The notes beneath the pieces were generated by a model. That model had not been told where the DNA came from and searched no databases. It saw only the letters and a list, made by a program, of their open reading frames with translations. A program made the translations under genes and the position numbers. Shown piece after piece: positions 44,569 through 54,060 of a stretch of DNA of 64,000 bases; position 1 is the first letter of the stretch; each line of letters begins with the position of its first letter. Source of the DNA: JADCRZ01 sp039921525 (GTDB lineage Bacteria > Bacteroidota > Bacteroidia > Chitinophagales > Chitinophagaceae); assembly GCA_039921525.1 (NCBI GenBank), contig JBDSBP010000088.1, forward strand, positions 36,372 through 100,371, in the 5' to 3' direction.

Positions 44569-44918
44569 AATTGCTTCTTCAACGTTATACCCACCTTACC
44601 CTGGAAATTTTCTATCGGTGCCTGCAGCTTAAAAATAGAAATAGTTATATCCTTTACCATTGAATATTTATGCCGGATTTTTAGAATAATTGTATCGGCA
44701 ACTTCTTCCAGCAAATTGCTGGGAATGGCCATTCGCTTCTTCACAATATCATAGAGAACTTCGTAGTTTATTAAACTGTTAATGTCATTCATGGCCAGCC
44801 TCTCCTCATCGTAGTTAACCGTAAGATTAACCTGGAAATTGCTTCCCACTTTGGCTTCCTCCGCGTATAATCCATGGAAAGCATGAAAATTAAGATCGAA
44901 TAGTTGTACACTTAACAT
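44562..44918 (-). CDS. folB: Dihydroneopterin aldolase
   Basis: 118 aa, usual length. Motifs LFDLNFHAFHGLYAEEAKVG, SLINYEVLYDIVK and NLLEEVADTIILKI belong to FolB. Cuts dihydroneopterin to 6-hydroxymethyl-dihydropterin in folate synthesis. Complements the 5-FCL gene 4 kb away functionally. Confidence 0.94.
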   Translation of the reverse strand: MLSVQLFDLNFHAFHGLYAEEAKVGSNFQVNLTVNYDEERLAMNDINSLINYEVLYDIVKKRMAIPSNLLEEVADTIILKIRHKYSMVKDITISIFKLQAPIENFQGKVGITLKKQFE

Positions 44919-44969
44919 AGATAAAATTTTAAAATAAGAGCAAGATGTGAAATGACAGTTTTTAAAATT

Positions 44970-45917
44970 TTAAACAATTCCTTTTTCTGATAAATACCTT
45001 TCGGCATCCAGTGCAGCCATACAACCGCTTCCAGCTGCGGTTACTGCCTGGCGGTAGATTTTATCCTGTACATCGCCGCTTGCAAAAACCCCTTCCACAT
45101 TGGTTTTAGACGTTCCGGGAACAGTTTTAATGTACCCTTCTTTATCCATATCAAGCCAGTCTTTAAATATATCTGAATTAGGTTGATGGCCTATGGCTAC
45201 AAAAAAACCATTAACCGGTATTTCCAGTTTTTCACCTGTTTTATTGTTCCGCACACGAACCGTGTTAACCTTGTTATCACCTAATATCTCCTCCGTTTCT
45301 GTATTGTAATATATTTTTATATTGGCCGTTTTTTTAACACGTTCCTGCATTACTTTGGATGCCTTCATTTCATCTTTACGAATGATCATATGAACCGTGC
45401 TACATAATTTACTGAGGTAGAGCGCTTCTTCGGCAGCTGTATCACCTGCCCCTACGATAGCTACTTCCTTGCCTCGAAAAAAGAACCCGTCACAAACTGC
45501 GCAGGCGCTTACTCCATACCCATTCAGGCGTTGTTCGCTTTCCAGGCCAAGCCATTTGGCAGAGGCGCCAGTAGCTATTATCACTGAGTCTGCGATGATT
45601 AATTTTTCGTCGTCTACCCATACTTTAAATGGTGGCGCAGAAAAATCAACTTTAGTTGCCAGTCCAAACCTGATATCGCTTCCCATACGAGCTGCCTGTT
45701 TTTCAAAATCCACCATCATTTCGGGTCCCTGAACGCCATTGGCATAACCCGGGTAATTCTCTACCTCTGTGGTGATAGTTAACTGGCCTCCGGGTTGAAT
45801 ACCCTGGTACAGTACTGGTTTGATATTAGCCCTTGAGGCATAAATAGCTGCCGTATAACCAGCAGGTCCTGAACCAATGATAAGACAATGCACTTGCTCC
45901 GTCGAATTTTCCTTCAT
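44970..45917 (-). CDS. trxB: Thioredoxin reductase
   Basis: 315 aa. FAD motif IIGSGPAGYTAAIYASRA, redox pair Cys139-Cys142 (SACAVCDGFFF), NADPH motif IVGAGDTAAEEALYL and the FAD-binding GVFASGDVQDKIYRQAVTAAGSG at the end. Reduces thioredoxin with NADPH. Repeats of the TTAATGG type begin five bases upstream of its ATG. Confidence 0.96.
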   Translation of the reverse strand: MKENSTEQVHCLIIGSGPAGYTAAIYASRANIKPVLYQGIQPGGQLTITTEVENYPGYANGVQGPEMMVDFEKQAARMGSDIRFGLATKVDFSAPPFKVWVDDEKLIIADSVIIATGASAKWLGLESEQRLNGYGVSACAVCDGFFFRGKEVAIVGAGDTAAEEALYLSKLCSTVHMIIRKDEMKASKVMQERVKKTANIKIYYNTETEEILGDNKVNTVRVRNNKTGEKLEIPVNGFFVAIGHQPNSDIFKDWLDMDKEGYIKTVPGTSKTNVEGVFASGDVQDKIYRQAVTAAGSGCMAALDAERYLSEKGIV

Positions 45918-45921
45918 GATT

Positions 45922-46051
45922 TATGTTAATGATTAATTGTTAATGGTTAATTGTTAATGGTAAATGGTGAATGAAATAAGCTAACTGTCAGTTATCCTAC
46001 TCATACCTCATAGCTCACACCTCATACCTGACACCTCATACCTCACACCTA
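45922..46051. repeat. Two heptad arrays of different families
   Basis: TTAATGG/TTAATTG units at 45922-45968 upstream of trxB, then ACCTCAT/AGCTCAC units at 45999-46051 that end inside the stop of the DUF4249 gene. Confidence 0.85.
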
Positions 46052-46933
46052 TTTCGGGATGATTAATGATCTGTACTGCACCGCATAACCGCCGAAATAA
46101 CCGAGAGCTCCTCCTTCTATATTTCCCAACACTTTGGTAGGGGTAGAGAAGGGATTCCCGATACTTGAATAACTGTATTCCATGGTTCGCCAGAAATCAA
46201 ATAAGGTTTTATCGATATTGCAAAATTTTACGGTAACGGTATCTCCCTTATTAAAAAATGAATAGTTTTCAGGATCCAATTTAGTGTTTCTATCTATTCC
46301 GTGTTCCACTTCAACATCGTAGGTTACGCCGTCAATGACCTGGTCATCAAAAACTGAATTTAGGCCGGGTAAAAAAGCACCGTTGCCGGTTTGTGTATAA
46401 AATCTCATGTAGTTTCCATAGCCCGGCGGATCGGTTACTCTGCCCATCACAATAACCTTGTTAGTATCCGGATTTTTGGGTGAATTTTTCCACCATAACG
46501 AATCCAGTGTTTTACCTGATGGCGGAATATTGGTAAAAGAAGTATACATTTTATCAGCTAATTTTATTTGCATGGAATACGTCTTATTAAATTCGCCATT
46601 AAAACTATTGGAAAGATTCGCCGAATCAATGGAATAAAAATATATATCTTTATTAAAGGGCGTTTTAAAGGAATACTCTTTTAAAACCTGGCTTTTGGAA
46701 CCATTCGAAATCGTTATAACAGCATCATGAACAAATGAGCCCAATAATATCTGCGGTGATATCTCACTAAAATAATTCAGGCTGCTGGATAGCAACACCA
46801 CAGGTGGCTGGCCGGTTTCTATACTGGCATCGACCACCAGTTTAGGAGCAGATTCGTCCAGATTAAAAGTAATCGTTTTTTCGCAAGCTGTTAAAAGGGA
46901 AACACCAAAAAAAAATGCGATTAGTTTTTTCAT
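46049..46933 (-). CDS. DUF4249 family lipoprotein
   Basis: 294 aa with a lipoprotein signal (GVSLLTACEK, Cys17). Beta-rich body (KLVVDASIETGQPPVVLLSSS, NGEFNKTYSMQIKLADKMY) fits DUF4249, a Bacteroidota family usually encoded beside a TonB-dependent receptor. No receptor is next to it here, which is unusual. TAG stop is part of the repeat array. Confidence 0.9.
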   Translation of the reverse strand: MKKLIAFFFGVSLLTACEKTITFNLDESAPKLVVDASIETGQPPVVLLSSSLNYFSEISPQILLGSFVHDAVITISNGSKSQVLKEYSFKTPFNKDIYFYSIDSANLSNSFNGEFNKTYSMQIKLADKMYTSFTNIPPSGKTLDSLWWKNSPKNPDTNKVIVMGRVTDPPGYGNYMRFYTQTGNGAFLPGLNSVFDDQVIDGVTYDVEVEHGIDRNTKLDPENYSFFNKGDTVTVKFCNIDKTLFDFWRTMEYSYSSIGNPFSTPTKVLGNIEGGALGYFGGYAVQYRSLIIPK

Positions 46934-47360
46934 CTATTTAAATTTACCGGTAAAACCGGACTAATTTTTATGGAACAAAAATCATACACTTTAAATAATG
47001 TGCCATATTGGCTTTAACGACTCCATTAATTAAGAAGATTACTATAAAAGAGCTACGAAATTAGCCTGCAAATCATATCAGCTATCAGCTATCGGTAAAA
47101 CAATGCGACAAATAATTTCCTCCTGATAGCTGATAGCTGACCGCTGATAGCCAAGGCGTCATTTTTAAGTTCACATAACACTAATTAATAACAAATGTCT
47201 TCTTCGTTATGTTGCATAAAAATACCGGTGAAAATCACCGGCTATCGATACCTAAATTAATTAGTTTAATCAGCGTTCTACAACTCCCTCCCATCCTAAA
47301 AATCCCTGTAAAAAAAAGCCGGTGAAAAATTCACCGGCTACGTCTGGTCAAAGAATATAA
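46934..47360. repeat. Gap with AGCYGAT pair and two CCGGTGA hairpins
   Basis: AGCTATC arms at 47077-47096 and AGCTGAT arms at 47123-47152 face each other. Downstream CCGGTGA hairpins are at 47225-47241 and 47318-47338. A short CCGGT-AAA-ACCGG hairpin lies at 46947-46962 just upstream of the DUF4249 start. Confidence 0.8.
47310..47338 (-). terminator. Rho-independent terminator of the primary sigma gene
   Basis: On the minus strand GCCGGTGAA and TTCACCGGC form a 9-bp stem with a 3-base loop, followed by eight T. It is 22 bp after the sigma stop. A second similar hairpin at 47225-47241 may be a backup. Confidence 0.85.
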
Positions 47361-48218
47361 TTATCCTAAATATGCTTTTAATGCATTGGAATAACGGGCT
47401 TTCTGTAATCGTTTGATAGCTCTCTCCTTGATCTGGCGAATGCGTTCTTTCGTAAGGTCATATTTCTGGCCTATCTGTTCGATTGTAACACCATTCTCAC
47501 CATCCAGTCCGAAATAAGCATTTACAATTTCTGCTTCTCTTGGAGAGAGTGATTTTAACACCCGGCGGATTTCATTTCTCAATGAATCCTGCATCACGTC
47601 TTCATCTGTTTCATCCCCACCTTCCAGTAAATCTCCCATGGCAACATCTTCTGCTTCGTGTACCGGGGCATCTAATGAGCTGTGACGGGTATTACTTTGG
47701 AAAATATTGTTAATTTCGGTTTCACTCATTTCCAGGATCTCGGCTAACTCTTCCGTAGAAGGTTCTCTTTCATGTTCCTGCTCAAAAGCCATATAGGCTT
47801 TATTAGCTTTGTTGTAGGTGCCAATTTTATTTTGAGGCAGGCGGACTAAACGTCCCTGCTCTGCCAAAGCCTGTAAAATGGATTGGCGAATCCACCATAC
47901 TGCGTAAGAAATAAATTTAAATCCTTTAGTTTCATCAAAGCGTTGTGCAGCCTTGATCAATCCGAGGTTGCCCTCGTTAATAAGATCACTTAATGATAAC
48001 CCCTGGTGTTGGTACTGTTTTGCCACAGAAACCACGAAACGTAAATTGGCCTGAACCAATTTGTCGAGTGCTCTCTGGTCGCCCATTTTGATGCGCTGTG
48101 CTAAAACGGTTTCCTCTTCTGGAGTGATCATTGAAATCTTCGAAATTTCTTGTAGATACTTTTCAACCGCTTGTGAATCGCGGTTGGTAATCTGCGTAGC
48201 AATTTTAAGTTGCCTCAT
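47361..48218 (-). CDS. rpoD: Primary RNA polymerase sigma factor (RpoD-type)
   Basis: 285 aa, the short form typical of Bacteroidota. Order: 1.2 (YLQEISKISMITPEEE), region 2 (NLRFVVSVAKQYQHQGLSL, DLINEGNLGLIKAAQRFDE, KFISYAVWWIRQSILQAL), region 3, and region 4 (LSPREAEIVNAYFGL, YDLTKERIRQIKERAIKRLQ). It recognises TANNTTTG promoters. An inverted repeat AACACAT/ATGTGTT lies in its 5' leader (48255-48290). Confidence 0.95.
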   Translation of the reverse strand: MRQLKIATQITNRDSQAVEKYLQEISKISMITPEEETVLAQRIKMGDQRALDKLVQANLRFVVSVAKQYQHQGLSLSDLINEGNLGLIKAAQRFDETKGFKFISYAVWWIRQSILQALAEQGRLVRLPQNKIGTYNKANKAYMAFEQEHEREPSTEELAEILEMSETEINNIFQSNTRHSSLDAPVHEAEDVAMGDLLEGGDETDEDVMQDSLRNEIRRVLKSLSPREAEIVNAYFGLDGENGVTIEQIGQKYDLTKERIRQIKERAIKRLQKARYSNALKAYLG

Positions 48219-48549
48219 GCCTTTCTGAATTTGGTAATAGAATAACGTTTAAAAAACACATTTGTTTCCCTGCTTTGCAAACAATGTGTTAATCTGGAAG
48301 TATCGCCGGAATATAATACAAAATTACTTCCTAAAATCTGAAGTTCATAGCTTTTAGCAATAAAACACCTAAGAGAATTTGATAATAAGGGTAATTATTA
48401 CACTAATACATTAAAACACTTATGTTTTGTTTAAGTCTGGTAGTTAATTCATCAAACATTGCAATCGATCTTTTCATAAAAATTTATTAAAAAAAATATT
48501 TGCATAACTAGATATTTAGTTATACGTTTACATAACTAAATATTTAGTT
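48219..48549. other. Divergent promoter region, no repeats
   Basis: Contains the sigma leader with the inverted repeat AACACATTTGTTT (48255-48267) / AAACAATGTGTT (48279-48290), and the two BlaI-type operators at 48504-48552. No tandem arrays or ORFs. Confidence 0.6.
48504..48523. promoter_or_regulatory. BlaI/MecI-type operator 1
   Basis: ATAACTAGATATTTAGTTAT, a 20-bp dyad with one mismatch, lies about 27 bp before the blaI start. Confidence 0.75.
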
Positions 48550-48552
48550 ATG
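48531..48552. promoter_or_regulatory. BlaI/MecI-type operator 2, overlapping the start codon
   Basis: A perfect palindrome with core TAACTAAATATTTAGTTA; its last three bases are the blaI ATG. The centres of the two operators are 28 bp apart. Confidence 0.8.
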
Positions 48553-48924
48553 ATAAAAACACTTACAAAAGCAGAAGAGCAGATCATGCAGGTGCTTTGG
48601 AAACTGGGACAAGGGTATCTAAAAGACATCCTGGAATTGTGTCCCGAGCCAAAGCTTCACTCCAATACCATTGCCACTTTGTTAAAAATATTGGTAGAAA
48701 AAGGGTTTGTTGAGTACGATGTGCAGGGAAGGAACAACATCTATCGCGCAAAAATAAGTAAGGAAGAATATGGACAAAACAGCATTCATCAACTGGTAAA
48801 AGGATATTTTGAGGGTTCGCCCGCCAAGTTAGTATCGCATTTCGTGGCAGGAAACAAATTAAGCCAGCAGGAACTGGATGAATTGCTCACACAAATTAAA
48901 TCATCTAAAAATCGTGGCAAATGA
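48550..48924 (+). CDS. BlaI/MecI-family transcriptional repressor
   Basis: 124 aa winged-helix protein: LTKAEEQIMQVLWKLGQGYLKDI, then HSNTIATLLKILVEKGFVEYD (recognition helix and wing). Represses its own operon until the membrane metallopeptidase cleaves or releases it. Two operators lie just upstream. Stop overlaps the next gene by 4 bp. Confidence 0.93.
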   Translation: MIKTLTKAEEQIMQVLWKLGQGYLKDILELCPEPKLHSNTIATLLKILVEKGFVEYDVQGRNNIYRAKISKEEYGQNSIHQLVKGYFEGSPAKLVSHFVAGNKLSQQELDELLTQIKSSKNRGK

Positions 48925-50255
48925 TACTGCTTATCTATCTGCTAAAAATGGTAACATGCTCCGCTTTATTTTATGGATATTATTTTTTCTTTCTTCGAAA
49001 TAAACAGATGCACCAGTACAATAGGTTTTATATTCTTATAAGTATAACCTTATCCATCGTTCTGCCATTAATTAAATTACCCTTGTTGTCAACAGGTAAT
49101 GATAGAACGATTGCTAATACGCTTCATGGTATTGCTTTTGGTGGCTGGGAAAACGAAATTGTTGTTACCGGGCAACAAGGCTTTCTTAATTCAATTATTA
49201 GTAAGCAGAACATAATTATTTCTGTATATATAGCCGGCCTGCTGTTTACAATTTACCCGGTAATAAAATCCCTGGTATATATAAGGTTGCTATCATCAAA
49301 ACATAAAGCTAAAGAATTCGATAACATCCAGTTTTATGATACGGCTGAACCCGGCACCCCATTTTCCTTTTTCAACACCATATTCTGGAATAATAATATC
49401 TCTATAGAAACGGAAGAAGGACAACAAATATTCAGGCATGAGTTATTTCACATCAGGCAAAAACATAGTTATGATATTTCATTCATGCAACTTGCCTGCT
49501 CCCTTTTGTGGATTAACCCGTTTTTTTACCTGATGAATAAAGAGCTGCGGGCTATTCATGAATTTCTTGCCGATGAACATGCTGCTTCAAACGCAGATAA
49601 ACACCGCTACGCGGAATTGCTGGTGCTGCAGGCTGTCTCATCGAAGCAAATTTTAATTTCCAATCAATTTTTTTATAACCAAATTAAACGAAGAATTACC
49701 ATGATTTTACAAAACAATAATACCCGGTATAGTTATATTAGAAAGGCAATGGCAGTGCCTGTTGTGCTGTTGATATTTTGCGCCTGCTCAGTGAAAAACA
49801 AGGATGATGAACATCTTTTAAAGGCTCCGCAGACGATGACGTCCCCTACAAAGGAAAACAAGCAAGTATTACCAGCACCAACTAACAACGAGATTTTTAC
49901 CAAAGTGGAAATTGAATCATCCTACCCAAATGGTGCAAAAGGCTGGATGCAGTACCTGAATAAAAACTTTAAATATCCACAAGAAGCGCAAGAGAAAGAG
50001 AGCCAGGGCACTGTATTGGTGAGATTTATCGTGGGAAGAGATGGTAGTATAAGCGATATTGAAACTATACAGGGGAAAAAAATAGATGCGTCCGGGATGC
50101 GCAGTAACGCTAACTACAGCACTGATGAATCACTAAATAAAGAAGCCATAAGAATGATAGCCGAAAGTGGCCAGTGGTTACCGGCGATACAGAATGGTCA
50201 TACGGTAACTTCGTTTAAAATACAACCGATTACATTTAAACTTGAAGCGGAATAA
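48921..50255 (+). CDS. BlaR1-like M56 metallopeptidase with TonB C-terminal domain
   Basis: 444 aa. N-terminal TM helices (about 4-25, 35-52, 96-118), zinc motif FRHELFHIRQ (HELFH 173-177) with a following EFLADEHA, then a TM about 264-282 and a C-terminal TonB-like domain (NFKYPQEAQEKESQGTVLVRFI, about 345-444). No penicillin-sensor domain. It probably senses envelope stress and inactivates the adjacent BlaI. Confidence 0.9.
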   Translation: MILLIYLLKMVTCSALFYGYYFFFLRNKQMHQYNRFYILISITLSIVLPLIKLPLLSTGNDRTIANTLHGIAFGGWENEIVVTGQQGFLNSIISKQNIIISVYIAGLLFTIYPVIKSLVYIRLLSSKHKAKEFDNIQFYDTAEPGTPFSFFNTIFWNNNISIETEEGQQIFRHELFHIRQKHSYDISFMQLACSLLWINPFFYLMNKELRAIHEFLADEHAASNADKHRYAELLVLQAVSSKQILISNQFFYNQIKRRITMILQNNNTRYSYIRKAMAVPVVLLIFCACSVKNKDDEHLLKAPQTMTSPTKENKQVLPAPTNNEIFTKVEIESSYPNGAKGWMQYLNKNFKYPQEAQEKESQGTVLVRFIVGRDGSISDIETIQGKKIDASGMRSNANYSTDESLNKEAIRMIAESGQWLPAIQNGHTVTSFKIQPITFKLEAE

Positions 50256-50294
50256 CGGGCAGGATTACCCGAATTTAATCCGGGGATTGTCTTA

Positions 50295-50426
50295 AGCAGA
50301 ATTCACAGAATTAGCAGAATTAGCAGAATTTAAATAAAACAAAATCATGTAACCAATATTAACTATAATTACAAGAACCTCCATTCTACAATCCTAAAAT
50401 TCCGCTAATTCTGTGTATTCTGCTAA
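50295..50426. repeat. Inverted AGCAGAATT arms between convergent genes
   Basis: Four 9-base AGCAGAATT units at 50295-50331 and the complement (CTAATTCTGTGTATTCTG) at 50403-50426. The second arm includes the TAG stop of the minus-strand gene. Period nine rather than seven. Confidence 0.85.
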
Positions 50427-51595
50427 TAGACGATTTCCTCCCCTCCCTGTTTCAACACCAATTCTTTTTTATGATATGCCTCTACCCTGCCTATTATTTG
50501 CGCATCCATATTAAAGGACTTTGACAAAGCGATAATTTCTTCGGCAGCATCTACCTCGGTAAAAATCTCCAACCGGTGGCCCATGTTAAAAACCTGGTAC
50601 ATTTCCCGGTTGTCTGATCCGGAAGCTTGTTGAATGATCCTGAATATAACCGGCGGTTCAAATAAATTATCTTTAATGATACGGAAATTGCCCGGCAGGT
50701 ATTTCATACACTTGGTTTGTCCGCCACCACTGCAATGGATTAGCCCGGTTACCTGGTCAAAATGTTCTTCCAGCAATACTTTCATAAAGGGAGCATAGGT
50801 TCTTGTTGCACTTAATAGCAGATTGCCGATAGTGGCTGGCGGATATCCGTCTATATTAATGGTATCGGTAAGTTTATGTGCCCCTATGTATACTACTTCT
50901 TCCTTTAAAGAATTATCATACGATTCGCGGAAGGCGGCGGCATAACTTTTATCCAGCACATCATGGCGGGCACTTGTTAATCCATTGCTGCCGATGCCGC
51001 TGTTATAAACGGATTCATAGGTGGATTTACCGGAACTTGAAATTCCTAAAATTACATTTCCCACCTCTATTTTTTCATTGGTAATTAATTTGTTTTTTGG
51101 CCACCTGGCCGTCATGGTACCATTTACGGCAATTGTTCTTACCACATCTCCTACATCGGCTGTTTCGCCGCCAAGGTATTGGATGTTAATACCAAAGGTT
51201 TTCAACTGGTTAAAAAAATCCTGTGAACCGTTAATGATTACTTCCAGTATTTCGGCCGGGATCAATCTTTTATTCCTGTCTATAGTGGAAGAAAAAAGCA
51301 GGTTGTCATAGATACCAACGCATAACAAATCATCGAGGTTCATGGCGATAGCGTCTTGTGCTATGCCTCTCCATACACTGATATCACCGGTTTGCTTCCA
51401 GTATAAATAAGCAAGGATACTTTTAGTTCCGGCACCATCGGCATGCATAAGGTTCACCCAATCTGTGTCGCCAACAAGGTAATCAGCATATATTTTACAA
51501 AATGCATAAGGAAATAACCCTTTATCTAATTTTTCTGTGGCCTTATGTACATCCTCTTTTTGAGCAGAAACACCACGTTGAGAATAGAGAGACAT
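50423..51595 (-). CDS. PurM-like AIR synthase-related protein
   Basis: 390 aa, PurM/ThiL fold: DWVNLMHADGAGTKSILAYLYW, DDLLCVGIYDNLLFSSTIDR, GGETADVGDVVRT, LGISSSGKSTYESVYNSGIG and IHCSGGGQTKC. It resembles phosphoribosylformylglycinamidine cyclo-ligase but is longer than E. coli PurM (345 aa). Likely the purine-pathway enzyme of this group. Confidence 0.8.
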   Translation of the reverse strand: MSLYSQRGVSAQKEDVHKATEKLDKGLFPYAFCKIYADYLVGDTDWVNLMHADGAGTKSILAYLYWKQTGDISVWRGIAQDAIAMNLDDLLCVGIYDNLLFSSTIDRNKRLIPAEILEVIINGSQDFFNQLKTFGINIQYLGGETADVGDVVRTIAVNGTMTARWPKNKLITNEKIEVGNVILGISSSGKSTYESVYNSGIGSNGLTSARHDVLDKSYAAAFRESYDNSLKEEVVYIGAHKLTDTINIDGYPPATIGNLLLSATRTYAPFMKVLLEEHFDQVTGLIHCSGGGQTKCMKYLPGNFRIIKDNLFEPPVIFRIIQQASGSDNREMYQVFNMGHRLEIFTEVDAAEEIIALSKSFNMDAQIIGRVEAYHKKELVLKQGGEEIVY

Positions 51596-51639
51596 TTATA
51601 ATTGTGAATTTAAGCGTTAGTGAAATAAGTAAATGTATA

Positions 51640-51729
51640 ATGTCAGGTGTGCAGGAGGATACTAAAACAGTTGATAACGCAAACAATTACTACCGCAGGA
51701 ACCCTTCCATTGAGCCACAAAAATACTAA
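51640..51729 (+). CDS. Possible 29-aa ORF in the purM-ribF gap
   Basis: ATG at 51640 to TAA at 51729, product MSGVQEDTKTVDNANNYYRR then NPSIEPQKY. Codon composition looks protein-like, but the length is within chance and there is no ribosome site. Not recognised. Confidence 0.15.
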   Translation: MSGVQEDTKTVDNANNYYRRNPSIEPQKY

Positions 51730-51762
51730 GGAGCGTTGATAAATGATAATGAGTTTTTAAAC

Positions 51763-51771
51763 TACTTTTGC
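51763..51771 (+). promoter_or_regulatory. Bacteroidota -7 element for ribF
   Basis: TACTTTTGC matches TANNTTTGC, about 80 bp before the ribF start. The leader of about 75 bases shows no FMN riboswitch pattern. Confidence 0.6.
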
Positions 51772-51853
51772 AGCACTTTAACAAATTTTAAAAGACCAGG
51801 TATTGCTGGGGATAACAGCTAAGTGATTACAGTAATGCCTTTTATACGTGATG

Positions 51854-52792
51854 ATGAACGTTCATACAGACATAACAAGATTAGCATCCTTTCGTAACGC
51901 TGTGCTTACTATCGGCACATTTGATGGCGTACACCTGGGTCACCATCAGATCATTGATCAGCTCAGGGAAGAGGCACGCAAGGTAAATGGCGAAACTGTT
52001 ATTATAACCTTTTATCCGCATCCCCGGCAAGTTGTAAGAGCTGCTTCTTCTCCTTTATACCTTATCAATACGCCCCAGGAAAAACGTGATTTGCTGGAAG
52101 CCTGTGGGATAGACCACCTGGTAATCGTTCCCTTCACGCAATCTTTTGCCAACCAAAGTGCCGAGGAGTATGTAGAGAATTTTTTGATAGCGCTTTGCCA
52201 TCCCCATACACTGATCATTGGTTATGACCACCGCTTTGGGCACGGACGAACGGGTGATTTTCATTTGCTGGAAACATATGCGTCAAAACAGGCATTTCAT
52301 TTAATTGAAATACCACAGCACCTGTTGCATGAATCAGCCATTAGCTCTACACGCATCCGGGAAAATCTGTTGTCGGGTAACCTCCAGGAAGCCAATGAAT
52401 TATTAGGATATGCCTATTTTTTTGAAGGAACGGTTGTAGAAGGTAATAAACTTGGAAGAACTTTGGGGTATCCCACGGCTAATCTACAGATCAACAGTGA
52501 AGAGAAGCTGGTGCCATGTAATGGCGTTTATGCAGTATGGGCGATTATTAAAGACTCCGATAATGATGCAACCAGATATAAAGGCATGATGAATATTGGT
52601 GTACGGCCTACCGTAGATGGTACCAGGCGGGCAATAGAAGTAAACTTGTTTGATTTTGATGAAGATATTTATGGTAAAACCATGCGGGTTCACCTCAAGA
52701 AACATTTACGGGACGAACAAAAGTTTAATGACCTTGAAGCCTTGAAAGAACAACTAGCAAAAGACAAGGTCGATGCTTTAAGCGTTCTCTGA
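51854..52792 (+). CDS. ribF: Bifunctional riboflavin kinase / FAD synthetase
   Basis: About 312 aa. ATG choices at 51851 and 51854 (and GTG 51848) differ only by one or two residues. N-terminal adenylyltransferase: TIGTFDGVHLGHHQII, IIGYDHRFGHGRTGD, ISSTRIRENL. C-terminal kinase: GNKLGRTLGYPTANL and MNIGVRPTVDG. Converts riboflavin to FMN and FAD. Confidence 0.95.
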   Translation: MNVHTDITRLASFRNAVLTIGTFDGVHLGHHQIIDQLREEARKVNGETVIITFYPHPRQVVRAASSPLYLINTPQEKRDLLEACGIDHLVIVPFTQSFANQSAEEYVENFLIALCHPHTLIIGYDHRFGHGRTGDFHLLETYASKQAFHLIEIPQHLLHESAISSTRIRENLLSGNLQEANELLGYAYFFEGTVVEGNKLGRTLGYPTANLQINSEEKLVPCNGVYAVWAIIKDSDNDATRYKGMMNIGVRPTVDGTRRAIEVNLFDFDEDIYGKTMRVHLKKHLRDEQKFNDLEALKEQLAKDKVDALSVL

Positions 52793-52804
52793 CGGTCGAT
52801 AACC

Positions 52805-53794
52805 TCAGCTTATAATCTTGAACGCGAGTTCTTTCATCAGGGAACCCCCACCTGTACCGGTATCGTTAATTCCAACACTTTTGAGATTATATTCATGTAA
52901 CAATAGGAGCGCTCTCTCAATACCCTCATATCCATATTGTTTTGCACTATTAATATGTTGTTGAAACACTCCATTATTACTTTCTATGGAATCATTCCTG
53001 CCTATAAAACTGAAAGCGATAAAGCATTTACTAAAATAGCCATAAAGAAATACAAGTACATAATGAATGGGATAGGCTTTGGGATTCGATTCAAAATATT
53101 GAATGATAAGTATCGCTTTGGAAAGATCTTTTTTTGCGAAGGCGTTCTGTAATTCAAAAACATTGTATTCCTTACTGATACCTACATATTTTTCAATATC
53201 GTCGTCGGTAATATTTTTTCGTTCACCAAGGTTTATCAAAAGCTTTTCAATTTCATTTTCTATGCGATTCAAGTCGTTGCCTATGTGTTCTACTACTAAA
53301 GCCAACGCTTTAGTAGTAATTCCATAACCTTTTGCTTTCACTAAATTACTTGCCCATTCGGAAAGTTGATAATCCGGTAACTTCTTAGTGGTAAGAACCT
53401 CTATACCTTTTTTTTCTTTTAGGAGTCTGCCTAAAGCTGTTCTACCATCAACCTTTTTTTCCTTAAATGCGATCACAAAAATGGTAGATGCCAGTGGTTG
53501 TGATATATAATTTACAAGCTTATCTATATCTTTCATAAGCTGCGCTTCCTTCAGTAATACTACTTGTTTATCCGCAAACATGGGATACCGGCAACAGGCG
53601 TTCACAACGTCAGGCCAATTGGCATCCCGTCCATAAAATACTGTTAAATTAAAGCTAGCTTCCCCTTCCGGTAAAATATTGTGCTCGGCGTAATTGATTA
53701 TCTTGTTTATAAAGTACTCTTCGTCGCCATCAATCCAATACACTTGTTTGTAAATCTTTTTCTCCCAACTGCTTATAATTGTTTCTAATGACAT
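52805..53794 (-). CDS. holA: DNA polymerase III delta subunit
   Basis: 329 aa from ATG at 53794 (an ATG seven codons upstream, 53815, adds MHGFVNT and seems unlikely). HolA pattern: QVYWIDGDEEYFINKII, RYPMFADKQVVLLKEAQLM, GNDLNRIENEIEKLLINLGE, VGISKEYNVFELQNAFAKKD. Clamp-loader subunit that opens the sliding clamp. The family is variable and this one is recognisable mainly by its layout. Confidence 0.88.
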   Translation of the reverse strand: MSLETIISSWEKKIYKQVYWIDGDEEYFINKIINYAEHNILPEGEASFNLTVFYGRDANWPDVVNACCRYPMFADKQVVLLKEAQLMKDIDKLVNYISQPLASTIFVIAFKEKKVDGRTALGRLLKEKKGIEVLTTKKLPDYQLSEWASNLVKAKGYGITTKALALVVEHIGNDLNRIENEIEKLLINLGERKNITDDDIEKYVGISKEYNVFELQNAFAKKDLSKAILIIQYFESNPKAYPIHYVLVFLYGYFSKCFIAFSFIGRNDSIESNNGVFQQHINSAKQYGYEGIERALLLLHEYNLKSVGINDTGTGGGSLMKELAFKIIS

Positions 53795-54060
53795 AGTATT
53801 AACAAATCCATGCAATATTAATTAAATTCAAAATAGATATGTGTAATTTTGCTGTATGTTAAGCTAACAGGCATTTTTTGCTATTAATACCCGTTTAAAC
53901 GAACGAACCCGTCTTCCCTATTTTGATTTTTGCTTCACTGTTAGAATTTCCACTGTGGAATTGACAGGGAAATTGGCATGGTTTTGGAAAATGCCTTAAA
54001 TATCCTCAGTGAAAATGTAATTCTTATTCACTTTATTAATTTTTATAAAATCAAACAACA

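Noticed and set aside
51772..51850. FMN riboswitch in the ribF leader
   Set aside because: The leader is about 75 bases and lacks the conserved RFN elements.
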